Source: Pterobdella sp. o SKG-2022 (taxonomy: Eukaryota; Annelida; Clitellata; Hirudinida; Piscicolidae). Taken from it: 64,000 bases of DNA. The position numbers and the translations under genes were made by a program. Every line of letters begins with the position of its first letter. The first letter of the stretch is position 1. The stretch covers positions 8,255,698 to 8,319,697 of the forward strand of contig OZ038325.1 in the NCBI GenBank assembly GCA_964035795.1, read 5' to 3'. The notes under the pieces are model-generated. The model ran no database searches. It was not told where the DNA came from and saw only the letters and a program-made list of their open reading frames with translations. Positions 1 to 35,604 of this stretch are shown in pieces.

Positions 1-164
1 AGCAGTTTTTTGACCTACATTGGAAAAAATAAACTTTTGCACCCTTCTCAGCCATCAAAGGAAGCACTGATACCTGGCGCATTTGATTCTAACCTCACAC
101 AACATGGTTTCGATGTCTCGGTATGATTGGTTAGCATTTATGTATGGTGCTTGAAAAGGTTAAA

Positions 165-198
<34 letters not shown>

Positions 199-712
199 AA
201 AAATAAATAAAAAAAAAAAAGAAATAAAAAAAATAAAAAAAATAAAACAAATATATTTATTTCTTGAAGTCCAAAAGTGTTTGATATTAGCTCAGTTTTT
301 CCATCATTTATAATTGTTAGTTGCTTTCTTTAGCGCTATATAAATTGATATTATTATTATTTTTATTTTTTTTATTATTATTATTGTTATTATCATAATT
401 TTTAATTTTATTATACATGTATTACTAAAAAATTTATTTTATTTCAATTCAATGTTTTTTATTTGGATATTTATATATATTTAATTAGAAAATAATGATT
501 TTGAATAGCTTCATTTGGCATTTATCGTTTTTTCATTGTTATTTCTAAATAAGCATTTCAAACTGAATGAAATTTTTCACATATCAATGAATCCGTAAAA
601 TCTCAGTTTAAATAAAAAATACTATTTGAGTTTTGTACGTTTCTTAAAACCCTCATTTATATAACTATAGAACTCAGTATCATTATAGGTAGGATTTTTT
701 TGAATTTTGAAA

Positions 713-714
<2 letters not shown>

Positions 715-763
<49 letters not shown>
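715..763. repeat. (AT)n microsatellite
   Basis: About 24 uninterrupted AT dinucleotides, seen directly. Confidence 0.95.
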
Positions 764-769
<6 letters not shown>

Positions 770-988
770 ATAGCCACTTTTGGGATTGTTCTATTTATTT
801 ATTATCGTCTTTTATATGATTACTTTCAATTCAGCTTATGATTCATTTATATTTTTTTTCTTTGTTATTGATTTAATCATCATCATCATCATCATCATCA
901 TCATTTTCACCTAAATTTCTAATTCATTCTTTTTTTGACATTTAAATTCCACTTTAATGGCCACCATTATTATTCTTATTAGTATTAC

Positions 989-1024
<36 letters not shown>

Positions 1025-1182
1025 TTATCATGTTACTATCTTTGTTTCGACTATTAAATTGAAATATATGTTTTAAGTCGACTTATATTGACAGTTGAAG
1101 GCTCATACAATTTTCTGATTTATTCCCTCTAAGCAATGCGCTCTTTAACTATAACTTCTTCCAAGAAGCTATATACGCACAT

Positions 1183-1183
<1 letters not shown>

Positions 1184-1240
<57 letters not shown>
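1184..1240. repeat. (AC)n microsatellite
   Basis: A run of about 28 AC units, preceded by imperfect CGCAC variants. Confidence 0.95.
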
Positions 1241-1243
<3 letters not shown>

Positions 1244-2082
1244 TTACATTCCTCGCCTACAATCACTAGCAATCAGCAACACAATACCTGTGAGCGTTAG
1301 TTTATTATTGTTATTATTATTATTGCCATTATTATTGTTCATTATTATTATTATTATTATTATTGTCATTGTTTTTGTTATTTTATTAGCAATAAAATTA
1401 TTTATAAATTAAGAATTGTCATTTAGCTTTGATGGAGCACAGATGAAGATTTTTTTGTGTTATCGTTCTATTTGCAAACATTAATATTTTTCTCGTTATT
1501 ATATTTAAATATTATTTTGCTTGAATTATGATATTTATTACTGTTTCTTTTTTTATAACACTAATATGATGGTTTTTTTTGAGATTAATGATAATATTAT
1601 CATTATTGTTATTATTATTATCATTATCATCATCAAAGTCACACTAGCATCGTTCCTCAGTCTTCCTCCTTAGAGCAGTTTCCAGGTCCTCATGCAAGCA
1701 GCCATATTTTAAGATGTGCTCTAAAGCATATTGCAACACTTGATTCTACTCTTAATAATGTGACTATCATCACTAAAAAAGTTGTTATTATTTTATTATT
1801 ATTATTATTATCACCCTTTTTTATTATTCAAATGTTATTTTACCAAAAAAATTATAATCAAAACCATTGGGGTTAATATCGATTTGGTAACAGGTAAAAC
1901 CAAATATTTCTGTTTTGATTCAAGGCTTTCAGTTTTCTCATGGGCCCAAGTAATATATATTTTTTATGGATTTTTATTCTATTTAAACTATTTATTTTTT
2001 TTTAATAATTATTTTTTACCATTAAATAAATCCTGTTTCCACCATGTTTTAAAAAACTATTTCCTTTTTTATTTTTTATTTT

Positions 2083-2150
2083 GAGCGCCTCTGAAGTAAC
2101 CTTGAATTGATAATTGTGCGCTATAAAAATCTTAATAATAATAATAATAA
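2083..2150 (+). mobile_element. LINE 3'-tail remnant
   Basis: Starting at TGAGCGCCTCT, this segment nearly matches 19607-19680, the 3' end of the LINE fragment at 18985-19680. Both read through GAATTGATA and GCGCTATAAAAATC and finish in a TAA triplet tail. Only the extreme 3' end is present, so this is a severely 5'-truncated insertion of the same or a related family. Confidence 0.7.
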
Positions 2151-3789
2151 TCAGTTCTGCTATTGGCTAGTCAAAAGATTGAGTACATGCAGCAAAAAAA
2201 CATTCTATTTTGTGGTCTTTGGAAGCTTTGATGACATTTTGACAAAGGATAAAAATATAATATAATAGGGGTGATGAGATCGATACCTAGCAAAAAAAAT
2301 CAAAACATTGACAGTGTTAACAATAATAGAAACAATAATAATAGCCATAACATCTATAATAATAACATAAAAAATAAAAATAATAATTATTATTATGCTA
2401 ATATGATTATTATTGTTAATTTTATTATTGCTAAATTAATTATTATTATCATTTATATTAGTTTTATTACTATCATTATTGTGATATATACTATTTTTAT
2501 TATTGTTGTTATTCCTATTGTTATTATGGTTATGATTGTAGTTATTAATAGCATTATTAGAATTGAAACGGCACAGGTCACCTGAGAGGGACTATATAAG
2601 AGGAACAGTGTGGTGTGGTGTGTGCTTTTGTCTTGTAGTTAGGTGAGTTATGTGTTTTGGTGTCATATGTGTTTTAGTGTTTCATGTGTTTTTGTGAGTT
2701 TTTTATGTTTTTTCTGTGTGTTTTTAGGCATATTTTTGTTTTTTGTAAATGTGTTTTGCAGGTTTTTATTTTTTTGTGTTTTGTTTTTTTTATATACTTT
2801 GTTTAAATCTGTTATACACTCGTGCAATTTTTGTATCTAACATGTTTCCATTTATTATTTGTATGTGCTTGTATCATTAAAAACACACTTGTATGTTTAT
2901 GTGGCACACGTGTGTTTTGATCAATACCACATGTGTGCCCTTGTGCATCGAAGACGGGCCTCTCATTGGAGTTTCGATCATTTTTGATAAAAAATGTTAT
3001 TTTTAAATTCGAAAAAATATTGAAATGAGAAAAATAGATAAGATATAAGTTTTTCACGTAAAATTTTTCTAGAATATATAGTAGAGATTTCAAGTTTAAA
3101 AGTTGTTTCTGGGATAATTTAAGCGTAATTAAAAGTATTGATTTATTTCGAATTCATTTTGAGTTTGAACACCTTGAATTTAGGTGGGGAGAGCCGCGAT
3201 AAGAGTTTGATTAATCAAAAAAACTCAAATTGAAAAATTCTTTTTATTTGCTTATCATCATTAAGACTATTTATTTGGATAATTTTTCCACTGACGAAGA
3301 AAATATCCAAAAAAAAACTGCGTTAATTTAAAAACCAAATAATAATAATAATACAACTGCGGAGAAAAAAAGAATAAAATAAAAAATAATAATAATATAA
3401 TAAAGAAAATTATAAGTATGAGTATTTGCTATAGAACAAACATTGCCCACATAAATCTCACTTCTTCCTATTGATTAAAAGGCAAACATTGCTGATGCAA
3501 TTGGGAGGAAGGTAGGTAGATAAGTTAGATAGAATACGGGATGAATGAGTAGGTAGAAAATTGGATAGATAAGTAGGTTAAAAGCTGAATAAATAAAAAG
3601 GTAAGAAATTTGATGGATAAGTAGGTAGAAAATTGGATAACGAGTAGGTAAGAAAGAGGTGAAAAAAAAACAGACAGGTAGAGAATCAGTTAGACAACTA
3701 GATAGATAGTAAGATAGAAAATTATATAGATATGTAGGTAGATAATTAGATGAATGCTAGATAGAAAAGTAGATAGATACGTTTCGCAC

Positions 3790-3826
3790 CTGTATTGCTT
3801 GCACAGTTTAAAGGCCACGTCATCAA
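3790..3826 (-). CDS. Candidate short exon, unknown protein
   Basis: On the minus strand an AG acceptor is followed by an open segment whose codons read DDVAFKLCKQY, ending at an AG|GTGCGA donor. Its composition is unlike the surrounding simple repeats. With the exon at 4207-4256 it may belong to a minus-strand gene, but the phases do not join directly (0 against 1), so at least one exon would lie between them. Family not recognised. Confidence 0.25.
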
Positions 3827-4206
3827 CTTCATTGTTATATCTATTTCTATTGTATTACTGGGATACTGTCGCTATTTTATAAGCTTATATATTTTTATGA
3901 TTAGTGTTTCGAATTGATAGAAAGATTGAAGGGTAGGTAGATAGATAAATATATAGATAGATAGATAGATTTATGAAAAGGTAAAAAATATAAAGATCTA
4001 CAATTAGCCAAAAAACCAACAAAGTAGATAACAGATCAATAGGTAGATATCAAAACACACACATATCTACAAATAACTACAGATATACAAAGACATATAC
4101 AAACATACCTAAAAATAACTACAAACATACCAAGACACACACCAAAATACCCATACACACAACTACAAAGACCTATCAAGACATACAAAAACATACTCAC
4201 AAATAC

Positions 4207-4256
4207 CTTCAGCGAGTCATCAATGGTACACAGAAGGTTATGTAAACAGGTAACAC
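4207..4256 (-). CDS. Candidate short exon, unknown protein
   Basis: The minus strand reads TCLHNLLCTIDDSLK between an ACAG acceptor and an AAG|GTATTTGTGAG donor. The intron that follows on the minus strand is G/T-rich (plus-strand 4030-4200 is A/C-rich). An A/C-rich tract lies upstream of the exon, at plus-strand 4330-4370. This is the same intron-end signature as in the well-supported genes of the window. No function can be assigned. Confidence 0.3.
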
Positions 4257-4599
4257 CTGTCTATTTATAACCCAGTATTGCAGAGTTGAGTATGACGAAT
4301 GGTTATAATAACAGTGTTATACCTGGTACTGTTGTTTTGTCTTCGTGTATGTGTGTATGTATGTGGGTTTTCATTGGTTTTATTTATTAGTAATTATCAA
4401 TTTAATTGAATAATGAAATATATCATCATCATCATCATCGTTTTAAGTCCGTTTCCATGCTAGCATGGGTTGCACAGCATAATAAATGCAATTATATTTT
4501 CAATTCGAAGTGACATATGCAATGAAAAATTCACAAATATTTGAAAATATCACAAGGTATGATTGGCATTTTTTAAATAAAAATAATCAAAAATTTTTG

Positions 4600-4631
<32 letters not shown>

Positions 4632-6700
4632 TCAAGTATACATAAAAATATAAAATATATATGAAGATAAGCATGTATACAGCACAAATATACGGATGTG
4701 TGTACGTGAAAGAGCGACAAGGGCAGATGCACGCCTATGATTGAGCAATGTAAGCTGCTGAGGATGATGTTGAAGAGGAAGATGATGATGGTGATGATAA
4801 TGATATTGATGACGTTTGGATACACATAGTGAAGTAGTGCATTTTTTCGCTTAGTTGTATTTTACAATTAAGATATTACAATTCGGAAGGATAACTCGAT
4901 TTTGAGGTTTGAAAAGTGGATTCTAATTTTGAATTTATAAAATATTTATTTCGTTGTTTTGGTGTAGCTTTGCTTTTTGTCGGCGAGGCAGATTTTGATT
5001 GAAAACGTGAGTCTGTTTGCTTTTAAAAAGCTGAGTTTTTCTCGGTATCACAGCTTAGAGTTTTATTTATTTTTTTATGTAGTTAGATTTAATTTTGTTG
5101 ATATTCGACAATGTTTCCCTCAAAGAATAGCTGCTACACTCGGTAGCTGTAACCACATTGGGTGTTGCAGTATTTCTTGCTGTGTTAACACGCAAATTTC
5201 AAAATATTTTATACTAAAAATACGCTTCTAAACTACCGCCATGTTAAAATGTAGTTATATAAAAATTCAATTTTAAATTTAATTATAATTTTTAAATAAA
5301 AAAATCCTCACACCGAAGCATATGTGCATATTTAAAAATAGTTTCCATAAAAATAGAATTAATTTGGAAATTTCTCACAGGTTGGCCATTTTTCTATTTA
5401 AGCTCTCTTTTATTCTCAGGGGTATCCTGTCGAGAAAGTCATGTAATTTTATTAATTATTGTTCCCAATTTATTCATTATTTTTATTGTTTTAGTTCTTT
5501 TTTTGGCATTTTTTTGATTATTCTGAATTTGCATATTCTATTGATTTGAATGAATGCAAATTTAAAATAGTTTTATTTATCTTCTAATCATATTTCCTAA
5601 TTTAGCAAGGCTCATATTTTACAGGGAATATTTCATATCACCCTTTTCATCATTTATTTTCAGCCATCTAACTTTTATTTCAATCAGGAATATACAGTTA
5701 TAAAACTACCATATAAGTTAATAAAGTAATAATGATAATAATAACAATAAAAATAACAATAATGATAATAATAATAATAATTATTATTATTATTATTATG
5801 ATTAAATTATTAAACATGAAGCAAGGCAACCCCAAGAAACCACAGCTAAGCTAATCCTGAATGTTAACCTACTAAGAGCTTAATGCTTAAAATTATCGTA
5901 TAAATAGATAATGGTTAACATTATCAAATGACATGGTCCTCTAATGCAAGCTTTTCTGTTCAAATGGTCCAACAGAATCTTTAGTGTAGAACCTGGCACG
6001 TATCAATTGGAACTTCATGGAAACTGCTACACACAACCATAACAGAATAAGCTTTTTTGAAGCATATCAAATATCAGTTTATGATTCATCATTAGTGTTT
6101 TAGCCTTGTTTGGGACTTGGAAAATATCAGGAGATTCTTGTTTTAATAGGCTTTGAAACAGTCGTGCAGTTCGTAAACAGTTTATATAGTTTTTAACCGT
6201 AATACAGTAACAACCCATATAACAAAAAGCATAAAAAACATCAATGTTAACAGCCAATATAACAATGAAAATTCCTAGATATAACAAGCATAGAACAGCT
6301 ATTGGAAAACGCTTATAACAAACGCTTCTACAGAGTAATTCAAGCGTGACTATGTACCATGCGGCCGTGGTATTATTATTATTTATTTAAATTTTCTTTT
6401 GGTGCTTTTATGTTGTTATTGTTATTTTTTTGTCTAACTTTATGTTTTAGTGGATGTTTGGTTTTGTATTGCTTTATATGCATTTTTTCGTTTATGTGTT
6501 TTGTTTCCAACGTTTTTAACCAATCAAAATACAACTTCATCAAAACTCACTTATCAAAATACAAAACCTGAACCTACACACCACCCACATCATCATTCCC
6601 ACCCACCTCACCACCACCACCCACACCACTACAACCACCACCTAAGCATTACCATGACTCACCCTCAAACCACCCACCAGCATACATAGAAAGCAAGTGA
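4257..6700. other. Intergenic, no clear gene
   Basis: A/T-rich DNA with an ATC-triplet run, a TA run near 4600-4632 and TAA/TTA tracts near 5740-5800. A minus-strand open segment at 6027-6287 has a protein-like second half but no splice or start context that I could defend. The A/C-rich tract at 6570-6690 directly precedes the intermediate-filament start. It may be the 3' end of a 5'UTR intron whose acceptor is the CACCAG ending near 6680. Confidence 0.5.
4420..4476 (+). repeat. Cephalopod-type dispersed repeat fragment
   Basis: An ATC-triplet run followed by CGTTTTAAGTCCG and then CATGCTAGCATGGGTTG. I recognise this combination as a common dispersed repeat in octopus and squid sequence. The core CATGCTAGCATG is a perfect palindrome. 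It supports the cephalopod assignment but carries no coding capacity. Confidence 0.5.
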
Positions 6701-6709
6701 CCAAACAAC

Positions 6710-14460
<7,751 letters not shown>

Positions 14461-15503
14461 GCCTTCCAGACGCCATCTTGTTTTTGAGACGTCCTAATTT
14501 TTAATAATTTTTAATCGAATTTAACTTTTAAGCCCCTTTTATTTGACACCATTTCGATTTGTACGGAGAATTTTTAATGTTTTCTTGAAAATTCATGCAG
14601 CGCTTAACAGCGTTTAATAATACGAATTTAGAGAATGTTCTAGCTGATATTCATCTTTCATTTGTTACATTAGAACCTTTCGAGGCACTTGACAAACAAT
14701 AAAAATAATAATAATAATAATAATATCAATAGAACTAGCCACAGTGATAACAATAATGATATAGATACTAATGTAAGAGCAAGGACAGAAAAATGGAAAT
14801 AAATATTTTTACTGATCGGAGTGATTTCGTTTATTTTACATGGGCTTACATTATAATAAAATTTATCATGTTGATTTTGGTGTTTTTGAATAAAAATATT
14901 TAAAAAAAAATTAATTTTAATTTGAATTTTTGAAAAAATAATTTCATAAAACAATTCAAAAAAACATTTCTAAAAAATTTTCATAAATATAAACTATATA
15001 AAAAGAAATATTTGAATGAAAATTCAATGTAAATTATTTATTCGCCAGAGGTCGCGCCACTAGATTACTATGTTCTAATATATAAAATTGAACTCCAAGC
15101 CCGAAACATTTCATGAATTAAACCGTAAATATTTTTTAGAGTTATCTTTAATATTATAAATACCGGAAACAGGTTTTTGATGACCTAAGGGTGCATCTAT
15201 AAGTTTTGAAAAAATTAATATAAATTAATTAAAAGAAAAGTGTTTCATTGAATTTATCTTATGAAGCTTTAAAATTCACTGGGGTTTGACTTCAAAAGTG
15301 GAAACTATTGAGATTGGAATCCCCAATCGTGCTAAGGGTTTCAAGTGGTGGAATGACAAAGGATAATTTAAAACTAAACAGATTCAAAAAATAAAATAGG
15401 CAAAAAGCTCATAACAAAAAACATTATAAAAATAAGAATAATAATAATAATAAAGTTGTTATTATTATTATTATTATTCTTATGATAGATGTAGTTGTAA
15501 TAG
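14461..15503. other. 3' flank of the IF gene; spacer between convergent genes
   Basis: Probable 3'UTR of the intermediate-filament gene, then A/T-rich spacer up to the minus-strand candidate gene that ends at 15504. No coding signal seen. Confidence 0.5.
14698..14703 (+). terminator. Possible poly(A) signal of the IF gene
   Basis: AATAAA lies 238 bases past the intermediate-filament stop codon. It is the first canonical hexamer that I see downstream, but it sits in A/T-rich sequence where such hexamers are common. Confidence 0.35.
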
Positions 15504-23244
<7,741 letters not shown>

Positions 23245-26200
23245 CTGGGACCATTGGTGGACAATACAATGAATGGAAATAAAATACACCCTTGTATAAT
23301 GTTTTGCAATGCAATTTAATGGCACTACGGTACAAACATTTTACAGGTATCAGTTGCAATACAATGCTTTTGCAATACAATAAACTTTTTCAGAATACAG
23401 TGTATTTATCTATAATAGAATATCTAGTTCAGCAAAAGGATGCAATACAAGAATCAACAATACACTTCATTATACTACGGTCCAACTCTATTGATTGAAA
23501 CGTTACAAAATCCTTGATATTAAGATGGTGCAGAGAACAAGGTTAGGACATGACATACAGTCAAATCAATTAGTTCATTAGACACTAACCAACAATATGA
23601 ATATTGATATAAGTGAGTTTGCAACGAAAACTATTTTTAATTAATTTTTATTTAATTATGTATTTAACTAACTTATTATGTATTCAAATAACTAATTATA
23701 AATTTAAATAACTGATTATGTATTCAAATATCTAATTAGATTAAACTGTTTTGTGAGTTTTATAATAGAACGGGTAGAGATTAATTTAAAATTGGTGTAT
23801 TGATCTTGAAGCTAAATAGTTAAGCCTTTTTTAGCCATTGATTTTAACATTTTGTAAAATACTTATATTATATTAATTAGTATTAATTTGGAAAATGACA
23901 GTAGAATTAATAATGAGTTTTTTAATTTTTTTTTTTTTTATTTTTACAATTTTTTTTAATGCACTCAATGCTGCAACCTGATGCCCCGAATAGAGTTTAA
24001 CAAAAATAATAAAAAGAAAAAAAATCCAATAATCTAATGAAAAATGATGGTACTGTTGTCAAAAAAACGAAATTAATAATTGAAACACCATCGTCAGACG
24101 CGCGTCTGAAATTTTTAAATTGACGAAAGTCAATATGTTAACAATTTATCAGTCTTCCTTTTTGACTAGAAATCGTTGTGTTGAAATTTTTTTCGGGTTT
24201 TGAATGTTCGTCACCTTTCAAGGTTTCATTACTTATCGCATCTGCGCCTCACTAATTTTATTGTTTCATTTTATTATTAATTATATATTTTTTAAAATTT
24301 ATTTTTTTTTTGCTTTTTAAACTTGATTTTTTTCAAGTTCTTTTCGAATTAAACGGAGCATTTAAGCGTGGAAAAGAATTAAATATTTTTTTTGTGTCCA
24401 ATTGTTTATATATTCAAAATCTATTGCATATATTGCATTGTGTTGTATATAAAACGTCATTTCAAATCTAAACCAATCAAATCAAAGCTTCAGTTTTTAC
24501 TGGTGTCTAAAATAACACCAACTAATCACTGATTGGCTTAAAAAATAAAAGGCGGAGCTAAAGTTTGATTGACATAGATGAATTTATAGAATACTAATAA
24601 CAGAAATCTTCTCGATATAAAAGCAAAGAGAACAGACAAATATTATTTTTGAGGTTCTATAGTTGTCAAGTGATTTTTGTAGCTCTTCATTCTTCTCTCA
24701 TACGTGAGTCGTTTATATAAATGATTGAAGAATCTAATGTTGCTAGTTTTTTGTGATTTAACAAACAGAAACATTTTCACTAGTTTTTCAATGCTTCCAA
24801 TTTTTCAAATATATTTCCTAATGATTTTTATTCTATTATTCAAAATATTATGCCTTAGTTATTAAATAATACTTAATATATTCAACATCTCAACACATAC
24901 TTATCACTTCTCTCACTAAGTTCATTAAGAGAAATCATCCATATTTTTAATTACTCCAAACCTCCTAGATTTATTATTTTTTTTTATTCTTTTAAATTAT
25001 TATTTTTGGATTCTACTTAGCTCAAATTAAAATAGTTTTGCTCACATTTTCAAGCGAACCTTAGTTATTGCATATAACCGTTAACAAATTTTAGCACTTT
25101 GAACCCATTAAAGAATAATATCACTTTTTGATCGCTCTTGCTCACCGTAATAATTGTTTTGTATTTAAAAACACTGCAAACAACAGTCAACACAACATCA
25201 GATCATACACGGTAAACGCCTAACTACATATGCAACACAGTAAACTGTCTCTGTAGTCGTTTTATGCAACACAGCAAGATACATCTACAACAAAACTCAA
25301 AATATTATCTAGAAAAACAACATCACCAAAACAACATTAAAACATCTACAACAACCCCCAACAACATAAAAAAATCTCAACACAACAACAAACCAACACA
25401 TCAACACAACGCCTCCAAACCACAACAACAAAAATCATGGGTTTACAAGCACAACAACACACCGTAACAACATTTACAACCTGTTTAATTGCAACAATCC
25501 TAACAACAAGAGACCTTAGCAACACCTAAAAATGAAACTCCAATAAAACTCAACCTCTAACAACCAATCTCTTTGAGTCGTTCAAGCCTACCCGTTGTTG
25601 TTATTACTATTATTTTTACTTTTTTTTTTAATTATTTTTGCTATTATTTTTATTATTCTTGTTATTATAATTATTTTTGCTGTTTTTATTAAGATTTTTC
25701 TAAAAAAATTTGTTTCAAACAATCCACCATTATATGCAAAGCTTTTTTAACTTTTTTTGAGCCCCCTAATCTTAAACGTTAAATAACGACCGAAAAACTG
25801 TCACAACGGACCTTTATTGATGTCGTGTGATTGGACAGAAGTTTTAACACCTAACAAATTTGTTTTTATTACTTTATTATACCGGTTATTATCATTATTG
25901 TTGGTGTTTTTTTATTAGAAGGTTTATTATTGTTGTTATTGTTATTATTGTTGTTATTGTTATTATTGCTTTCATGCTTTTGTATATGAAATGGCTTTGG
26001 GTTGTGGTACTATGTTTAAATTTACTCGAAAAGTTTAAGTCGCATTACTTGATAAAAGGGTAAGATTAGTTATAATAATAAATTACTAATAATCAATAAC
26101 AACACTATAAGGCTGGTAGTAATAAGAATAAAAAAAGAAAACAATAGAAATAACAAATATAGATAATAAATAAAATTAAGGAATTAAACTGAAGCCAGTA

Positions 26201-27135
26201 TTATATTTCATAATAAATTTTTTATAAAAATAAAAGAATAATAATAATTATAATTATAATTATAATAACAACAATAATAATAATATCTATATCTTAAGTA
26301 CTTAAAATTGTTATTATTATTGTTATTATTATTTTGATTATTATTATTTATTTTTTTCTGCACCTCGAAGACAAGTAATAGATAGTAATTTGGGGCAACA
26401 ATTTAACGATCATAAAAGATTTACTAAGCATTCCAACCTGGAGGTACCGCTTCGACTCCTGCCCAGGGCTTTATTGTGTGTTGCTCTCTATGCGTACCTC
26501 CATGTTTTTGTTTTGTCATTGTTTGTTCATTAAACATTCGTTTTTACTTTTTTTTTTAATTTTTCCATCAATATAATAGTTTTTTATTGTTATCATTCTT
26601 ATTTGTTCAGTTAAATTTGTTTCTGGAACATCCATAGTGAAAGATGATAGCAATATACATTTTAACCATAATTACCTAATGATTTCCATATTATTTCTTT
26701 TATTATACTTATTGTTAAAAAAATTTGAGCACACACAAAATCACAACCGAATGATCGTTTTATGGTATTTAAGTGCTTAAACCACCGTGCAAATAAAAAA
26801 ATAATAAATAATAAAAATAAAAACAATGCTGTTATTTTTATTATTCACCATGCTAATCATATAAAACCCTGTTTTTTTTTTAATTACGATAATCATTATC
26901 ATCACTATCACCATAAACAAAATATAAATTTTTTCACAGGTTATAAATATCTGAAGACACAATTTTGTGACATCATCAATACAAATAGTACTATTGATAC
27001 TACTATTATTACTACGTTTACGTCATCGAGAGCAACACTTTGATGATAAAAGAAACTATCAATATTGAAAAAAAATAATAATTAACAAAAAAAGCGACAA
27101 AAAAATTAAAAAATAATCAGCAAAATAACAAGAAA
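23245..27135. other. Intergenic / 5' region of the zinc-finger gene
   Basis: A/T-rich spacer. It contains a perfect 16-bp CpG-rich palindrome (24094-24109), a promoter-like block (24472-24650) and an A/C-rich tract (25200-25560). The A/C-rich tract could be the end of a 5'UTR intron of the downstream zinc-finger gene. A TTCGACTCCTGCC block at 26447-26475 resembles a tRNA B-box but has no clear A-box partner. Confidence 0.45.
24472..24650 (+). promoter_or_regulatory. Candidate promoter of the zinc-finger gene
   Basis: A CCAAT box (AACCAATC) near 24472, an inverted CCAAT (GATTGG) at 24531, a GGCGGAGC block near 24551 and TATAAAAG at 24616 occur in promoter-like order. They are followed about 30 bases later by a less repetitive segment. 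The nearest downstream gene on this strand starts at 27136, so a 5'UTR intron would be needed. The assignment is inference. Confidence 0.35.
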
Positions 27136-34055
<6,920 letters not shown>

Positions 34056-34226
34056 AATTAAACGTCGCAAAAACACTGAATATTTACTTCCTGTTTAGAG
34101 TCATATATATTTTTCGATTTTCTCAAAATATTTTTGATAACAATGAATAATTTGTTGTGTGAGGAATATTGACATTTTAAATCTAAGTTTACTTTTGCTT
34201 CTTTATTTTTCAATTTTGAACTGCAA

Positions 34227-34232
34227 TAAAGA
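34227..34232 (+). terminator. Poly(A) signal of the zinc-finger gene
   Basis: AATAAA lies 172 bases after the stop codon and is followed within about 15 bases by a GU-rich element (CTTGTTGTGTTTTTC). This is the expected layout of a cleavage and polyadenylation site. Confidence 0.65.
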
Positions 34233-34307
34233 ATTGCAATACTTGTTGTGTTTTTCAAAATAAAAATAAAAAACCTGTTGACGTAAGCAATAAAGGCGCT
34301 AAAAATG

Positions 34308-34410
34308 TCGACAGGCGGGGCTTGAAGCCCAGGACTTTGATTTGAAGAATCTTAGACTGAACCATGTTGTAAAAATTACCGCTAATTGTCTGCCTAATCA
34401 CTCGACCACC
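34308..34410 (-). mobile_element. tRNA-derived SINE-like element
   Basis: The minus strand reads GGTGGTCGAGTGATTAGGCA, a good pol III A-box. About 70 bases later it reads GGGCTTCAAGCCCCGCC, a B-box-like, self-complementary T-arm. The long spacing fits a class II (Leu/Ser-type) tRNA ancestor or a SINE head rather than a working tRNA, and no clean anticodon arm or acceptor stem pairs. A CAT-triplet tract (34400-34660) adjoins it. Confidence 0.45.
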
Positions 34411-35330
34411 ACCATCCCCAACCTCATCATCATCACCACCCTCCCCATCACTCTCATCGTCATCATCACTACCACCCCCATCATCACCCCCATCATCACC
34501 CCCATCATCACCACCACCATCATCATCATCACCATCACTCTCATCTCCACCATCATCATCATCACCCCCATCATCACCACCACCACCATCATCAAACCCA
34601 TCATCGTCATCATCATCATCACAACCATCATCATCATCACCTCCATCCTCACCACCGCCTAGTAATCATTATACACAAAGATAACAATGATAACCTGGAT
34701 TGTGTTTCAGAGAAATCAAAAGAAGCAGCAAGAACAATAATAATAACAAATAATCATTTTACCTTCAATATCACAATAACGAAAATCATAAAAATGAAAA
34801 AAAGTGGGAAAAATGTCAATAACTAAAAATAATAATGAATAAAAACAGTAATAAAAATAAAAACAACAATAATAATAATAAAAATGATCTTATAGATTCA
34901 TTAGGCGTTAAATGACGAAATTGATTAGGCTTTGAAAAAGATTGTTGGTCTGCGCTGCGGTAGGATCATAAAAATAAAAATAATAAATAGATTTATTCAA
35001 AAATAACCAAAATAATGAGTGGAAAAATTCGAAAATAATAAAAATATTTAATGGGAATATTTAAAAATATTGGAACAAATCTTTGAAAATAACGAATGTG
35101 AATAATTAAAAAATAAAATTGAATAAATTAAATAATATAAAAAATAATTCTCAAATCTTGAAAAAAAAAAGAAAAACACATGAGCGATAATCATACAAAG
35201 AAAAAAAAAAATTAAATAAATATTAAAAAAAATAAAAAAAAGATAAATATAGACTCGATCAGATGTATTAGTTCAAAACCTCTGTGGACTTCTACAATCA
35301 ACTAATGCCACTCTCTGATTCGTCGATTGG

Positions 35331-35600
35331 TGATGGATGGATGGATGGATGAATGGATGGATGGATGAATGGATGGATGGATGAATGGATGGACTATGAA
35401 TAGATAAATGAATAAACGGACGGTTGGATAAATGGAAAAACAGAAAACACATAAATGGATGAATAGATGGAAAAATGGATAAAAAAATAGATAGATGGGT
35501 GTATAAACAAATAAATAGATGAATGAATGGATAAATAGATAGATGGAAGGATAAACAAATAGATAAATGGATGGATGGATGGATGGATGAATAAATGGGT
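35331..35600. repeat. (GGAT)n and degenerate GATA/GAAT repeats
   Basis: GGAT/GAAT tetranucleotide arrays, most regular at 35331-35395 and 35570-35590. Confidence 0.9.
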
Positions 35601-35604
35601 GAAC

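Larger units (their letters stand above)
1..3789. other. Gene-poor microsatellite-rich stretch
   Basis: No convincing gene is visible. The stretch holds A/T-rich sequence, scattered TTA/TAA and ATC triplet runs, an (AT)n run, an (AC)n run and degenerate GATA-type repeats (3500-3790). A GCGCTATATAAAT motif at 333-346 resembles the 3' end of L2-like LINEs and their SINEs, and a short LINE tail lies at 2083-2150. G/T-rich DNA at 2600-2790 would be A/C-rich on the minus strand and could be the 3' end of a minus-strand intron, but the sequence beyond it is not clearly coding. Confidence 0.6.

Noticed and set aside
2588..2604. TATA-like CTATATAAGAGG as a plus-strand promoter
   Set aside because: No plus-strand gene follows within a reasonable distance; in this A/T-rich DNA such motifs are frequent, and the flanking G/T-rich tract fits a minus-strand intron end equally well.
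26440..26480. B-box-like TTCGACTCCTGCC as evidence of a SINE
   Set aside because: No matching A-box within tRNA distance and no second copy in the window; too weak to call.
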